A stretch of 64,000 nt of DNA from DASQDN01 sp963833675 (GTDB lineage: Bacteria > Acidobacteriota > Terriglobia > Bryobacterales > Bryobacteraceae): contig CAWHYW010000001.1 in assembly GCA_963833675.1 (NCBI GenBank), forward strand, positions 4,580-68,579, read 5' to 3'. The position numbers were made by a program, and so were the translations under genes. The notes under the pieces are model-generated. The model saw only the letters and a program-made list of their open reading frames with translations, ran no database searches and was not told where the DNA came from. Positions 28,951 to 38,198 of the stretch are shown here, piece after piece (positions within the stretch are counted from its first letter, which is position 1; the number at the start of each line of letters is the position of its first letter).

Positions 28951-31895
28951 CAGAAAAGCTGCCCTAGCGAAAAGTGGAATTGGAAACGGCTGATCCGCTG
29001 CTCCACGTATTGCACACCGGTCAGGTTGGGATCCAATAGCTGGTCATAGGTGCCTTTTAGTCCCATGAATCGGGGGGAATTGATACTGTATGCGAGATCG
29101 ATGCGGATCGGTCCTACCGGCGTCCGATAGCGAAATCCCACTCCGACAGCGTGCACCATGTAATTGAAGTCTTGAAGATCGCGCTGATTTACCCGGAACG
29201 AGATACTCCCCAGATCGGAGTAGACGTTTCCTGCGTCGTGGAATAAAACCCCACCGATGTTATCGCCCAGTAGCGGAAAGCGTATCTCGGTGTTGTTGAT
29301 AAGTAGAGCTTCGCCGCCGATCGGGAACCCCGTAAGCAGATCTCGGGGGCCCGCCTGATTTTCATTGAATCCGCGATGAGAGGATGCGCCTCCGGCGAAG
29401 AATCGCTCGGGTAACGGCACCTCGCCGGCACTGACACGGCTTATCACACCGAAACTGAGTGACCTAGCAAGGATCACGTCTCGCGTAAGCCGGTGATATG
29501 TGGCGTTGCGGCCCAATAGTCTTGTGAAATTCGGCCCAAATCCGGATAAATTCGCGGCAATCGCCACGTCGAGTGTATTGTAAACACCGCGGTGAGGATC
29601 GGCGGGGTCGTCTCGCCGATCCTGGATGAATGTCGTCGAGATGCTGGCGAGATTGATCGGCTGTGAGAACAGCGGAATCAGTGCCGGCGTGATCTTTAGT
29701 TCACTAACGTCGGCTCTGCGATATGCGACACGATATTGAATCGTGTTCGCTTTACTTAGCCGCTGCGCAAGCTGGGCGGAAGTTTCCACTCTGCGCGAAT
29801 TAAAAGTCTGGATGTCGCGCGAGTCATCGTAAAGGCCGGTGAACGATAAGCTCAGGCGATCGTTGCCCTTGAACTGAGGCGCGCTATAGTTCACAAGAGC
29901 GCGCCGTTGGATATTGGACAAACGGCCCTGAAAGAGGACCGTGTGGCCGAGTCCGAGGAAATTCGCGCGGCTGATACCGAAAGAAACACGGGGGCTGAAT
30001 CCCGGTGCGCCGGCCGGAGTCGTCAGCGTCGGAATCCCGCGCCCAATGCGTCCAAGCTGTGCGCCGAATCCGCCAGTCAGCGAGTAGCGGCGCGCTTCCT
30101 CGAGTCGATACAGAACGTACTTTCGGTCCGTGTCCCCTTCCGGGTTTTGTAGCGCCGTATCGACGCGCGCGAAAATGCCCAGATCGTAAAGGCGTCGCTG
30201 ACTTTCAATCATGCTGCCCTGAGAAAGGGGGTCTCCAGGTTCCAGGTTGCGGATCCGTTCTCTTACCAGTCCTTCGTCGGTCCGTGTGAGCCCGCTGATG
30301 AGCACGTCCCGAACGAACTGCCTTTCGCCGGGATGGATTACATAGACTAACGCCATGCGCTGGGGCTCGCCCGAGGGAGTGACCGTCGCTTCGAAGGTCG
30401 CATCGGGATAGCCATTGTTGTAGAAGTAATTGAGAATCGTCTCCTGGTCCGTGGCCACGTTTAGATCGCTGAAAGGTTGACCTTCACTCGACTGAACCAG
30501 TGCTCGAACATCTTCGGTGGTGGTGGCGTTCAAGCCATCGATCTTGAGCCCTGACACAAACCACTGCGGGCCTTCGTTGATGTTCAACAGCAATCCTACT
30601 GCGTTGTCTTTGCCTTGATAGTCATCGATGATCTGGTTTGTAACTTCGACATCGCGAAATCCGTTCGATTGGTATAGCGCGCGAATTGCATTGATGTCGC
30701 GGCGTAAAAAATCCTGACTAAACCTTCCATAGCGAAACCGCAGGAGGCTGGCCGGCATTGTGTACATTCGCTCGCGAATTGTTTCACTCGAGAAGTATTT
30801 ATTGCCATTTATCTCTACGGCCACAAGCTTGTGACGATCGCCGGGGAACAACGAGTACTCGATGGTTTCTTCCTGCTGAGGTGTCTTGCTCATGTCGAAG
30901 TCGACCTGCGCCTCGAAATAACCTTTCGACTGTAGATACTCGGTCAATTCGCGCTTGCCTTCGACAAGGAGGTCCTTATCGACAGTTTGCTCCTGGAAAA
31001 TCGGCACAAGTTCGCGAAGTTTGCCTCGGGAAATCCGCGACCCCCTGGCTCGAACGATTACCTTTGGTCCACTGTCGATGGTGAGCACCGGAGTGACGCG
31101 ATTCTCTTCCCGGTTGTATTCCATCTGGTCGAGATTGACCCTGGCCATCAGGTATTCCTTCTTCTGATAACGTCGCCGGATACGATCAAGCCCCTGTTGC
31201 GTGCGCGTCTCCGTCATCTCCCGCCACCCGAGGAGCCCGAACCATCGTTTCCAGCGGGTCGCATTGATGATCTCCTCCCTGGTTTTATTGGGTGTGCCCT
31301 TGATCACCGGCTCTCCGTACTTCGCGCGGTCGCCCGTATCGGCGCTAAAACTGAGGTCTACCTGCTGCACTGGAGCCGGAGTAATCTCCGGTGTCACTTT
31401 CGCCAGATAAAACCCATTCGATCGGAGAATCTCCAGCAAATTCTCTACGGATTGCCGCGCCTGGCCCTCGGAGAACGGCTCTCCGAGCCCCAACTTGGTT
31501 GCGTTGACGAGCTGGCCTCTGCTTGGCGGTTCCTGGACACCCAGAACCGTGACATTGCGGACGAAACTCGCGAGTTTTGTATTGAAGGTGAGAGCGACTC
31601 CGTCGCCGCTTTCCTGCGCATCCACTTCGATATTGTCATAACGCCCGGACGCATACAGGCGTTCAATGCTGGTGCGAACATCAGCCATTGCTAGCGGCGC
31701 GCCGATTTTCAACGCAGATAACTTTTCCGCCAGTTCGGCCGGCGCCAGGACGTCCCCAGCCGGCTCTACTTTCACGCTTCGAATTAACTGGCCCTCAAAT
31801 CGATTCGCCTGCGCTCGGAGTGCAGGAAGCGGTAACCACGTCAATCCGACAAGCAGCGCCAGTGCCATGTGTGGTAGCGCAGGCGCTGTTACCAT
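28950..31895 (-). CDS. BamA/TamA-family outer-membrane assembly protein
   Basis: 981 residues. The signal peptide fits best from the second ATG (31868, MALALLVGLTWLPLPALRAQA). Five or more POTRA repeats follow (to about 600), visible as repeated IKxVxxxG patterns such as LIRSVKVEP and VSGLKIDG. A C-terminal 16-strand barrel domain (surface antigen/Omp85) has RISFG-type strands, GGASSHRGFNENQAGPRD (the lid-loop VRGY/F-type motif, here HRGF), and ends ISRFQFHFSLGQLF with the terminal aromatic beta signal. It inserts proteins into the outer membrane; with adjacent tamB it may act as a TamA-like partner. Confidence 0.9.
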   Translation of the reverse strand: MVTAPALPHMALALLVGLTWLPLPALRAQANRFEGQLIRSVKVEPAGDVLAPAELAEKLSALKIGAPLAMADVRTSIERLYASGRYDNIEVDAQESGDGVALTFNTKLASFVRNVTVLGVQEPPSRGQLVNATKLGLGEPFSEGQARQSVENLLEILRSNGFYLAKVTPEITPAPVQQVDLSFSADTGDRAKYGEPVIKGTPNKTREEIINATRWKRWFGLLGWREMTETRTQQGLDRIRRRYQKKEYLMARVNLDQMEYNREENRVTPVLTIDSGPKVIVRARGSRISRGKLRELVPIFQEQTVDKDLLVEGKRELTEYLQSKGYFEAQVDFDMSKTPQQEETIEYSLFPGDRHKLVAVEINGNKYFSSETIRERMYTMPASLLRFRYGRFSQDFLRRDINAIRALYQSNGFRDVEVTNQIIDDYQGKDNAVGLLLNINEGPQWFVSGLKIDGLNATTTEDVRALVQSSEGQPFSDLNVATDQETILNYFYNNGYPDATFEATVTPSGEPQRMALVYVIHPGERQFVRDVLISGLTRTDEGLVRERIRNLEPGDPLSQGSMIESQRRLYDLGIFARVDTALQNPEGDTDRKYVLYRLEEARRYSLTGGFGAQLGRIGRGIPTLTTPAGAPGFSPRVSFGISRANFLGLGHTVLFQGRLSNIQRRALVNYSAPQFKGNDRLSLSFTGLYDDSRDIQTFNSRRVETSAQLAQRLSKANTIQYRVAYRRADVSELKITPALIPLFSQPINLASISTTFIQDRRDDPADPHRGVYNTLDVAIAANLSGFGPNFTRLLGRNATYHRLTRDVILARSLSFGVISRVSAGEVPLPERFFAGGASSHRGFNENQAGPRDLLTGFPIGGEALLINNTEIRFPLLGDNIGGVLFHDAGNVYSDLGSISFRVNQRDLQDFNYMVHAVGVGFRYRTPVGPIRIDLAYSINSPRFMGLKGTYDQLLDPNLTGVQYVEQRISRFQFHFSLGQLF

Positions 31896-31903
31896 CGGGT
31901 TGT

Positions 31904-32920
31904 ATGACTCCTGACCAGAGCGACCGTTACTCGCGCCAAATCCGTTTCGAAGGTCTTGGAGTCATCGGGCAGGAGAAATTGTTGGCGTCCAGCGTTGCAA
32001 TTGTCGGCTGCGGCGCGCTCGGAAGTTTTCACGCTGGGGCGATGGCGAGGGCTGGAGTTGGACGGCTGATCCTGATCGACCGCGATTACGTGGAAATCAG
32101 CAATCTGCAACGTCAGTGGTTGTACGACGAGACCGATGCTCAACATGGTCTTCCGAAAGCCGCGGCTGCCGCTACCCACGTTCGCGCTGTCAACTCGGCG
32201 TGCGTCGTCGAGCAACATATTGCCGATCTTATCCCCTCCAATGTTGAAGAGCTGTTGCAAGGCGCGATGGTTATACTGGACGGCTGTGACAACTTCGAAA
32301 CTCGCTATCTGATCAATGACTACGCGGTCAGCCGCGGCATCCCATGGGTCTACGGCGGCGCGGTCGGAAGTTACGGCATTGTGATGCCGGTAGTACCGGG
32401 TGAGACGGCCTGCCTGGCATGTGTCTACCCTCAGCCTCCTGGTGGCGCCCAACCAACTTGTGAGACGGCGGGCGTCCTCAACCCCGTTACATCTCTGGTC
32501 GCTTCGCTGCAATGCGCGGAAGCTACCAAGATCCTGGCCGGCGTGAAACCGGCACAGCGCATCACGACCATTGATATATGGATGGGATTTATTCGTCAAA
32601 TCCCGCAGCCGTCCCGAGACCCCGAGTGCCGCGCGTGCGCGAAGCGAAACTTCGAGTATCTCAATTCCTTGAGACGCGCTCCCGTCAGTCTCTGTGGCCG
32701 GAACGCTGTACAGATTCATGAACGGATGCGACCGCTGGATCTCCACGCGCTGCGCCGGAGCCTGGAGCCGCTTGGCGACGTTCGCGCAAACGAATTCGCG
32801 TTGCGCTTCTTTCCCCAGCCCTATGAAATGACCGTATTCTCCGATGGAAGAGCAATCATTAAAGGAACCACGGACATCGGGATTGCGCGAAGTCTGTATG
32901 CGAGATATGTGGGAGCTTGA
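31904..32920 (+). CDS. ThiF/MoeB-family adenylyltransferase (E1-like)
   Basis: 338 residues from ATG 31904. Opens RYSRQIRFEGLG, then the nucleotide loop GCGALGS, Asp-binding LILIDRDYVEISNLQRQ, ILDGCDNFETRYLIND and YGGAVGSYGIVMP. Two Cys pairs (CLAC and CRAC) form the zinc site. The C-terminal 80 residues replace the rhodanese of MoeZ with a small ThiS-interacting-like domain. It adenylates the C-terminal Gly of a ubiquitin-like carrier such as ThiS or MoaD; which carrier is unknown. A MoeZ homologue with rhodanese occurs at about 46.5 kb, so the two probably serve different carriers. Divergent from the BamA-like gene by 8 bases. Confidence 0.85.
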   Translation: MTPDQSDRYSRQIRFEGLGVIGQEKLLASSVAIVGCGALGSFHAGAMARAGVGRLILIDRDYVEISNLQRQWLYDETDAQHGLPKAAAAATHVRAVNSACVVEQHIADLIPSNVEELLQGAMVILDGCDNFETRYLINDYAVSRGIPWVYGGAVGSYGIVMPVVPGETACLACVYPQPPGGAQPTCETAGVLNPVTSLVASLQCAEATKILAGVKPAQRITTIDIWMGFIRQIPQPSRDPECRACAKRNFEYLNSLRRAPVSLCGRNAVQIHERMRPLDLHALRRSLEPLGDVRANEFALRFFPQPYEMTVFSDGRAIIKGTTDIGIARSLYARYVGA

Positions 32921-32928
32921 CAATCCGG

Positions 32929-33642
32929 CTACCGGCGAAGAATAGCGTTCACCACGGCCAGGCCTGCGATGGCTGCCGTCTCCGCTCGAAGGATGTGTTC
33001 GCCAAGAGATACCGATGTCCAACCTGCGTTGCGAGCCGCGGTGCGTTCGTGTTCCGGCCACCCGCCCTCGGGTCCCACCAGCAAAGCTACGGATTCAGCG
33101 GTTCGCGGTACGGCCTCGATCACGGGGATCCCTGTACGGTCTTCATCCAGGAATAACCTACTGGTCGCTGGTGTGAGGATGGCCTCATTGAATCGAACGG
33201 GTTCGTACAAATCGGGTATACGGAGCCGCCGCGACTGCTGGCTTGCTTCCATCGCGATACGTCTCCACCGTTCGATGCGTTTTTCGGCGGCTTTCTCGAG
33301 GCCTTTATCGCTGCGTTCGGCTCGCACGAACCGCACGGAAGTCACACCGAGTTCCGTTGCCTTCTCAAGCAGAAGCTCGAGACGATCGAACTTGAAAAGC
33401 GCGACAAGCAAAACAACTGGGATCTGGGAAATTGGATCGGCCAAACGCTCAAGCACTCGAAACTCCACCAGAGACTTTCGCGCAGACTCGATTTCTGCCA
33501 GGTAGACCGACTGATTATCGGAGATCTCGTACATTTGGCCGGGCTCGACCCGCAACACCTGCGTCAGGTGCCGTGCTTCCTCTCCGGCAATCTCCGCGTG
33601 GGCCTCCGACACCTGCGGGACGAAAAATCTACGTCTGGACAT
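32929..33642 (-). CDS. rsmE: 16S rRNA (uracil-1498-N3)-methyltransferase
   Basis: 237 residues from ATG 33642 (MSRRRFFVPQV); longer starts would run through tRNA-Val. RsmE methylates U1498 of 16S rRNA. PUA-like N-terminal part (EEARHLTQVLRVEPGQMYEI), then a SPOUT methyltransferase domain with KATELGVTSVRFVRAERSDKG, LLVGPEGGWPEHE and LGEHILRAETAAIAGL forming the trefoil knot and AdoMet site. Length is typical. Convergent with the ThiF-like gene. Confidence 0.93.
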   Translation of the reverse strand: MSRRRFFVPQVSEAHAEIAGEEARHLTQVLRVEPGQMYEISDNQSVYLAEIESARKSLVEFRVLERLADPISQIPVVLLVALFKFDRLELLLEKATELGVTSVRFVRAERSDKGLEKAAEKRIERWRRIAMEASQQSRRLRIPDLYEPVRFNEAILTPATSRLFLDEDRTGIPVIEAVPRTAESVALLVGPEGGWPEHERTAARNAGWTSVSLGEHILRAETAAIAGLAVVNAILRR

Positions 33643-33658
33643 TGGGCGGGCGATCGAA

Positions 33659-33735
33659 TGGTGGGCGCGCAGGGACTCGAACCCCGGACCCCCTCGGTGT
33701 AAACGAGGTGCTCTAACCAACTGAGCTACGCGCCC
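33659..33735 (-). tRNA. tRNA-Val (anticodon TAC)
   Basis: On the minus strand: acceptor GGGCGCG pairs with CGCGCCC, D arm AGCTCAGTTGGTTAGAGC, anticodon stem CCTCG/CGAGG with loop TTTACAC (TAC, reads GUA/GUG valine codons), T arm GGGTTCGAACCCC, encoded CCA at 33659-33661. Seventeen bases upstream of the rsmE start on the same strand. Confidence 0.95.
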
Positions 33736-33810
33736 TCTTGAATTATGGTCGGCTTGAGCTAAAGCTCCAGCATTTTCAACTCTAACATGCGCATCGGCGA
33801 CAATAAGCGC

Positions 33811-33996
33811 ATGGATCGGAAGGAACTCAAGGAGTCGGCGCACTCCATGCTGGATCAGTTAAGCAACCGGCAGTTGGAAGCCGTCGTCGGCATCCTGCGG
33901 TGCTTCACGGGATACGACGAAAGCGAGTCGGTTCCCGAACAGGATGCGGGAGAAGGTTTGCCTCCGGCGAATATCTTCGGCAAATTCTTCGGCTGA
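33811..33996 (+). CDS. Small hypothetical protein
   Basis: 61 residues from ATG 33811 (ATG 33787 would add eight). It is acidic and helical: MDRKELKESAHSMLDQLSNRQLEAVVGILRCF, then a low-complexity acidic linker and C-terminal NIFGKFFG. The first helix looks like an amphipathic SNRQLEAV module found in small acidobacterial proteins ahead of recA; I know no function. It sits 45 bases before recA on the same strand and may share its transcript. Confidence 0.5.
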   Translation: MDRKELKESAHSMLDQLSNRQLEAVVGILRCFTGYDESESVPEQDAGEGLPPANIFGKFFG

Positions 33997-34041
33997 GAAT
34001 TTCGCAGCAAACCCGCCACTTCCTCTCCGAGAGGCTTTTAC

Positions 34042-35064
34042 ATGAATTCAGAGGAACGGCGGCGGGCCATACAGACCGCTCTCGTGCAGATGGACAAGCA
34101 GTTCGGCAAAGGAGCGGTGCTGCTGCTGGGATCGCGCAATGCGATCCCCGTCACGACAATTTCTACCGGCTCGCTTTCGGTTGACCACGCGCTCGGCGTA
34201 GGCGGTGTGCCGCGCGGCCGTGTCATTGAAATCTACGGTCCGGAGTCATCCGGCAAAACCACACTGACACTGCACCTGATTGCCGAAGCCCAGAAGGCGG
34301 GCGGTTACGCTGCGTTTATTGACGCCGAGCATGCGCTCGATCCGAAGTATGCCTCTTCGCTGGGCGTTGACGTGGACAATCTGATCGTCTCGCAGCCGGA
34401 TAGCGGTGAGCAGGCGCTTGAGGTCGCCTCCGCTCTCGTAGCAACCAACGCAGTCGACCTGATTGTCGTTGACTCGGTTGCCGCCCTGGTGCCGAGGGCC
34501 GAACTGGAAGGGGAGATGGGAGACAGTCACGTCGGCTTGCAGGCGCGCCTGATGTCGCAGGCTCTGCGAAAGCTGACAGGCCAGGTAGCTCGGACGAATA
34601 CCTGTCTCGTGTTCATTAACCAGTTGCGCGAGAAAATCGGCGTCATGTTCGGTAATCCCGAAACGACGACCGGCGGCAAGGCCCTAAAATTTTACGCCTC
34701 GATCCGAATGGAGGTTCGGCGCGGCGCGGCTCTGAAGGATGGCGAACAAATCGTCGGTAATCGAACAAAGGTCAAGGTGGTCAAAAATAAAGTAGCCGCT
34801 CCGTTTCGTGAGGTGGAAGTCGATCTCCTTCACGGTTACGGCTTTTCGCGCGAAGGCGACCTGTTAGACCTGGGAGCCTCTCACAGCGTGGTCGAGAAGA
34901 GCGGATCGTGGTTCAGCTTCAGCGGCGAGCGGCTTGGACAAGGGCGCGAGAACGCCCGGCAATTTCTTCGCGAGAACCCTGAAATGACAAAGCGCATCGA
35001 TGCTGCTGTTCGCGCAAAGCTGGGAATTGGGGCTGCTGAGTCTTCTGTTGCGGCCGTTTCGTAA
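34042..35064 (+). CDS. recA: Recombinase RecA
   Basis: 340 residues, full length. RecA forms ATP-dependent filaments on single-stranded DNA for strand exchange and triggers SOS repressor self-cleavage. Walker A GPESSGKTT at residues 66-74, Walker B LIVVDSVAAL, L2 region FINQLREKIGVMFGNPETTTGGKALKFYAS. A purine-rich GAGAGG sits seven bases before ATG, within the short inverted repeat CCTCT-CCG-AGAGG. The acidic C-terminal tail usual for RecA is short here. Highly reliable marker. Confidence 0.98.
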   Translation: MNSEERRRAIQTALVQMDKQFGKGAVLLLGSRNAIPVTTISTGSLSVDHALGVGGVPRGRVIEIYGPESSGKTTLTLHLIAEAQKAGGYAAFIDAEHALDPKYASSLGVDVDNLIVSQPDSGEQALEVASALVATNAVDLIVVDSVAALVPRAELEGEMGDSHVGLQARLMSQALRKLTGQVARTNTCLVFINQLREKIGVMFGNPETTTGGKALKFYASIRMEVRRGAALKDGEQIVGNRTKVKVVKNKVAAPFREVEVDLLHGYGFSREGDLLDLGASHSVVEKSGSWFSFSGERLGQGRENARQFLRENPEMTKRIDAAVRAKLGIGAAESSVAAVS

Positions 35065-35082
35065 GCAAAACATTCCTCTGAG

Positions 35083-35120
35083 GGCCCGTTTTGAATGGTG
35101 AGATAGTGGTTTGACGGGCC
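35083..35120 (+). terminator. Probable recA terminator hairpin
   Basis: GGCCCGT (35083-35089) pairs with ACGGGCC (35114-35120), 7 bp around a 24-nt loop, followed by TTTC. It begins 19 bases after the recA stop. The loop is long and the U-tract short, so its strength is uncertain. Confidence 0.45.
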
Positions 35121-35179
35121 TTTCATGGCTTCTCGTGTGAAAAATGCCCGCAAAACCGCCATTTTTCGGGCTTCTGCTC

Positions 35180-35208
35180 TTTACATCCGCTGTCTGCCTG
35201 CCTTATGA
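35180..35208 (+). promoter_or_regulatory. Probable sigma-70 type promoter of the HU gene
   Basis: TTTACA (35180-35185), 17-base spacer, TTATGA (35203-35208). The predicted start lies about 75 bases before ATG 35293, which is preceded by AAGGGAGA as ribosome site. Confidence 0.45.
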
Positions 35209-35292
35209 TGATCTCGACCCCGCTACGCGAGCAACAATCAAACAAAATCGCGCGGCAATGTTTTTTCTGAAGGGAGAACAGATAGATCAACT

Positions 35293-35604
35293 ATGGCTGA
35301 AGCAACTCGCATGACGCAAACGCAAATCGTCAAAGAACTGGCGGAAGCGACCGGTGTGGGCAACAAAGTCGCCAAACAGTTCCTGGAAAAGTACACGGAG
35401 ATGGCAGTTCGCGAGACAAAGAAGAAGGGCATGTTCGTGATGCCCGGTATCGGCCGCCTGGTGCGGGTAGAACGCAAAGCCCGCCTCGGACGCAATCCTT
35501 CAACGGGCGAATCGATCAAGATTCCCGCCAAGAAAGTGGTCAAGTTCCGAATCGCCAAGTCGGTAAAGGACTCGATCGTTCCGCCGAAGGCCGCAAAGAA
35601 GTAA
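35293..35604 (+). CDS. HU-family DNA-binding protein
   Basis: 103 residues. Histone-like dimer that bends and compacts DNA. Helical N-terminal half (MTQTQIVKELAEATGVGNKVAKQFLEKYTEMAVRETKKKGMF), then the beta-arm with IGRLVRVERKARLGRNPSTGESIKIPAKKVVKFRIAKSVKDSI, matching the HU/IHF signature GRNPxTGExIxIPA. Slightly longer than usual (90) owing to a short N-terminal extension and Lys-rich tail. Followed by a hairpin shared with tatA. Confidence 0.92.
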   Translation: MAEATRMTQTQIVKELAEATGVGNKVAKQFLEKYTEMAVRETKKKGMFVMPGIGRLVRVERKARLGRNPSTGESIKIPAKKVVKFRIAKSVKDSIVPPKAAKK

Positions 35605-35662
35605 TTGTGCCCGGGGCGACGGCCCGCGTATACAGCCTTCGCCCCAGTTCCCAAAAGCAAAA

Positions 35663-35685
35663 GCCCCGCAATCGTGCTGCGGGGC
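35663..35685 (-). terminator. Terminator of tatA, shared with HU
   Basis: GCCCCGCA and TGCGGGGC form a perfect 8-bp GC-rich stem with a 7-nt loop. Read on the minus strand it is followed by TTTTGCTTTTG, a U-rich run that fits a terminator for the tatA transcript. On the plus strand there is no U-tract, but the hairpin may also stabilise the HU message end. Confidence 0.7.
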
Positions 35686-35745
35686 CGTGGTATGTCGTCG
35701 TCAACCGCTGGAAACTAGCCCAAAGTGCGGGCAGTTCGGAAGCCG

Positions 35746-35916
35746 CTATGCCTGCTTCTTCTCGTCGGTGCTCGCCTCTTCGTGCTTCAAGGCGTTCTTG
35801 AAGTTCCGGATTCCTTCTCCTAAACCTTTCGCCACCTCGGGAATTTTCCGTCCGCCAAAGAGCAGAACCGCAATACCGAGAATGATGAGAAGCTCAGGCA
35901 AGCCTAGTGATCTCAT
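35746..35916 (-). CDS. tatA: Twin-arginine translocase subunit TatA/E
   Basis: 56 residues. An N-terminal membrane helix (LGLPELLIILGIAVLLFGG) leads to the family hinge FGGRKIPEVAKGLGEGIRNFKNAL, an amphipathic helix and a short charged tail (KHEEASTDEKKQA). TatA multimers open the membrane for folded proteins carrying a twin-arginine signal. tatB and tatC are not in the window, so this is a stand-alone copy, as in many Acidobacteria. A terminator hairpin lies about 60 bases beyond its stop. Confidence 0.9.
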   Translation of the reverse strand: MRSLGLPELLIILGIAVLLFGGRKIPEVAKGLGEGIRNFKNALKHEEASTDEKKQA

Positions 35917-35986
35917 TCGGCCTCCTTACCTATGTGACACTGACCATTGTAGCGAAATATACAGGTAGCCCTCAAGGAACTCTGCG

Positions 35987-36136
35987 ATGCCCAAGAAACC
36001 GGCATTCGATCAAAAGAAAGAAGTTCGGAAACTGGCGCGCGAACGTGTCGGAACGGTTAAGGCTTCACGGCCAATCGAACCCAGGGACACGCGCAAGAAA
36101 CCAAAGCACCCGAAACCACCTGATATCGAGGACTAG
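35987..36136 (+). CDS. Small basic protein, unknown
   Basis: 49 residues, MPKKPAFDQKKEVRKLARERVG then KASRPIEPRDTRKKPKHPKPPDIED. Lys/Arg/Pro rich and highly charged, probably disordered. Start context AAGGAACTCTGCG gives a plausible ribosome site (AAGGA). The stop overlaps the last base pairs of convergent speA. Similar small basic open frames are often conserved in Acidobacteria, but I know no function; it may be spurious. Confidence 0.45.
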   Translation: MPKKPAFDQKKEVRKLARERVGTVKASRPIEPRDTRKKPKHPKPPDIED

Positions 36137-38087
36137 GCGCCATCTTCGGCGGCATCCTCGAGGTATGTGTACCCGTTCAGGCCCTGTTCGAAGAATCGTA
36201 GTAAGCGACCGGATTCCTCATACCCGATTCGCCCTTCGCGCAGCGCCGCTTCTACATCGCGCCGATATTGTTCCAGCAGCATATTCGAGTTGAATTGAAC
36301 GTAATCGAGCACCTCCCGAACCGTGTCGCCTCGAATAACAGCGTCCAGCAGAGCTTCGCCGTTCTCTCCGATGTTCACGTGAACGGCGTTGGTATCTCCG
36401 AACAGATTGTGCAGGTCTCCTAATATTTCCTGGTAAGCGCCCACCAGAAAAGCGCCCAGGTAATATGGCCGCCCATTCAGAGCGTGCAGACGCAATGTCT
36501 TCTTTACGTCCCGCCGATCGATAAACTGGTCCACTTTGCCGTCGGAGTCGCAGGAGATGTCGCCCAGCACGGCGTGCCGCGTCGGCGGCTCTCCTAAACG
36601 ATGGATCGGCATTATTGGGAACAGCTGTTTCACGGCCCAACTGTCCGGCATACTCTGGAAAAGAGAAAAGTTGCAGAAATACGTGTCCGAGAGCAGACTC
36701 TCCAGTCCCTCCAACTCTTCCGGAAAATAATCGAGTTCGCCGGCCATCTTCTGAATGCGACGGCATATGGCCCAGTAGTAATTCTCCGCAAGACTGCGTT
36801 GAATCAATGGCAGGTAACCGAGGCTGAACAGGTTCAGCGCCGCATCCAGCGCCTGCTGAGCGTCATGAAAGCTCTCGAGCAGGTTCTTCGAACTTAACGA
36901 CTTGTACGTTTCGAGTAAATCCGATGAGCGGCTGTTCCGCCTCTTCGGGGAGTTCCTGATGCATATTTACTTCCCCGAATTCGCTTACGCCGAGAACGTT
37001 GAACAACAGCACGCTGTGATACGCCGCGACGGCGCGGCCGCTTTCCGTAACGATCGTGGGATGCGGCACCTCCGCTTCATCGCATACGTTTTGTATGTGA
37101 TAGACCACATCGTTAGCGTATTCCTGCAACGTATAGTTGACACTCGATTCAAAATCGGTCTGCGATCCGTCGTAATCGATCCCGAGGCCGCCGCCGACAT
37201 CCATGAATTGCAGGCCGGCTCCGGCGCGCTTCAGCTCGACGTAGACGCGAATCGCTTCGCTCACCGCCCCCTTCACCTGGCGGATATTCGTAATCTGGCT
37301 GCCCAGGTGGAAATGCAAAAGCTGCATGCAGTCGGCCATGCCGAGATCGCGCAAGAGTCTCGAGAACGCGAACCGCTTCGCTGACAGTAAGTCCGAATTT
37401 GGAGCGGTACCCGCCGGATGACTTCCAACGCCCGGAACCCCGGCTGGCAAGCTTCACTCGCACACCGATCACCGGCCTGACACCCATCCGCTCGGCGTGC
37501 TTGATGATCAGATCGAGCTCCGTGAATTTCTCCACCACCGGGATGATCTGCCTGCCGATCTTCTTGGCGTGCATCGCCATTTCGATGTATTCGTCATCCT
37601 TGAAGCCGTTGCAGATGATTGGCGTATCGTTGTCGGCCAACGCCATCACCGCCAGGAGTTCCGGCTTCGATCCGGCTTCGAGTCCGAAGCGGTACGGCCT
37701 GCCGTATTCGAACACTTCCTCAACGACCTGCCGCTGCTGGTTGACCTTGATCGGAAATACGCAACGGTAATCGCCTTTGTAGCCGTGCTCCTGGATGGCG
37801 TTTTGGAATGCGCCATGAATTTCTCCCAGGCGATGCTTCAGTATTTCGCCGAAACGAAGAAGGATGGGCGGGTGGATGCCGCGAAGCACGAGTTTGTCGA
37901 CCAGTTCTTTCAGGTCGATGCCGCGCGAGATTTCTTTGCTCGGATGAACCCAGAGGTGCCCGTTCGCGCCTACAGAAAAATATCCTTTCCCCCAGGCATT
38001 AACGTCATATAACTCCGCCGCGTCGCTAACGGTCCACCGCTCTGTCGGCTCGTAGACCTGCGCGCCATCCAACACCTTTACAGCCAA
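36133..38087 (-). CDS. speA: Biosynthetic arginine decarboxylase (frameshifted)
   Basis: About 650 residues over three frames. Makes agmatine from arginine with PLP, the first step of this polyamine route. The N-terminal barrel contains FPIKVNQQR, with the PLP-binding Lys, LEAGSKPEL and ICNGFKDDEYI. The second segment holds LLHFHLGSQI and FMDVGGGLGIDYDGS. The third holds YYWAICRRI, DISCDSDGKVDQF and LGAFLVGAYQEILGDLHNLFGDTNAVHV. Breaks are near 37355 (after VLETL; loss of two bases in a CT/TT run) and 36922 (before DLLETYKSL). All conserved regions survive. Confidence 0.9.
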
Positions 38088-38198
38088 TGCCGCTCACCTC
38101 CTGAGTTTGCGCCGCCATCCATTGCGACGGAAGACAGTCCTTTCTGATTGTATCGGCGCCAGACGGTTCGGCGCGCGAAGCAATTGTAAACTGTTCGC

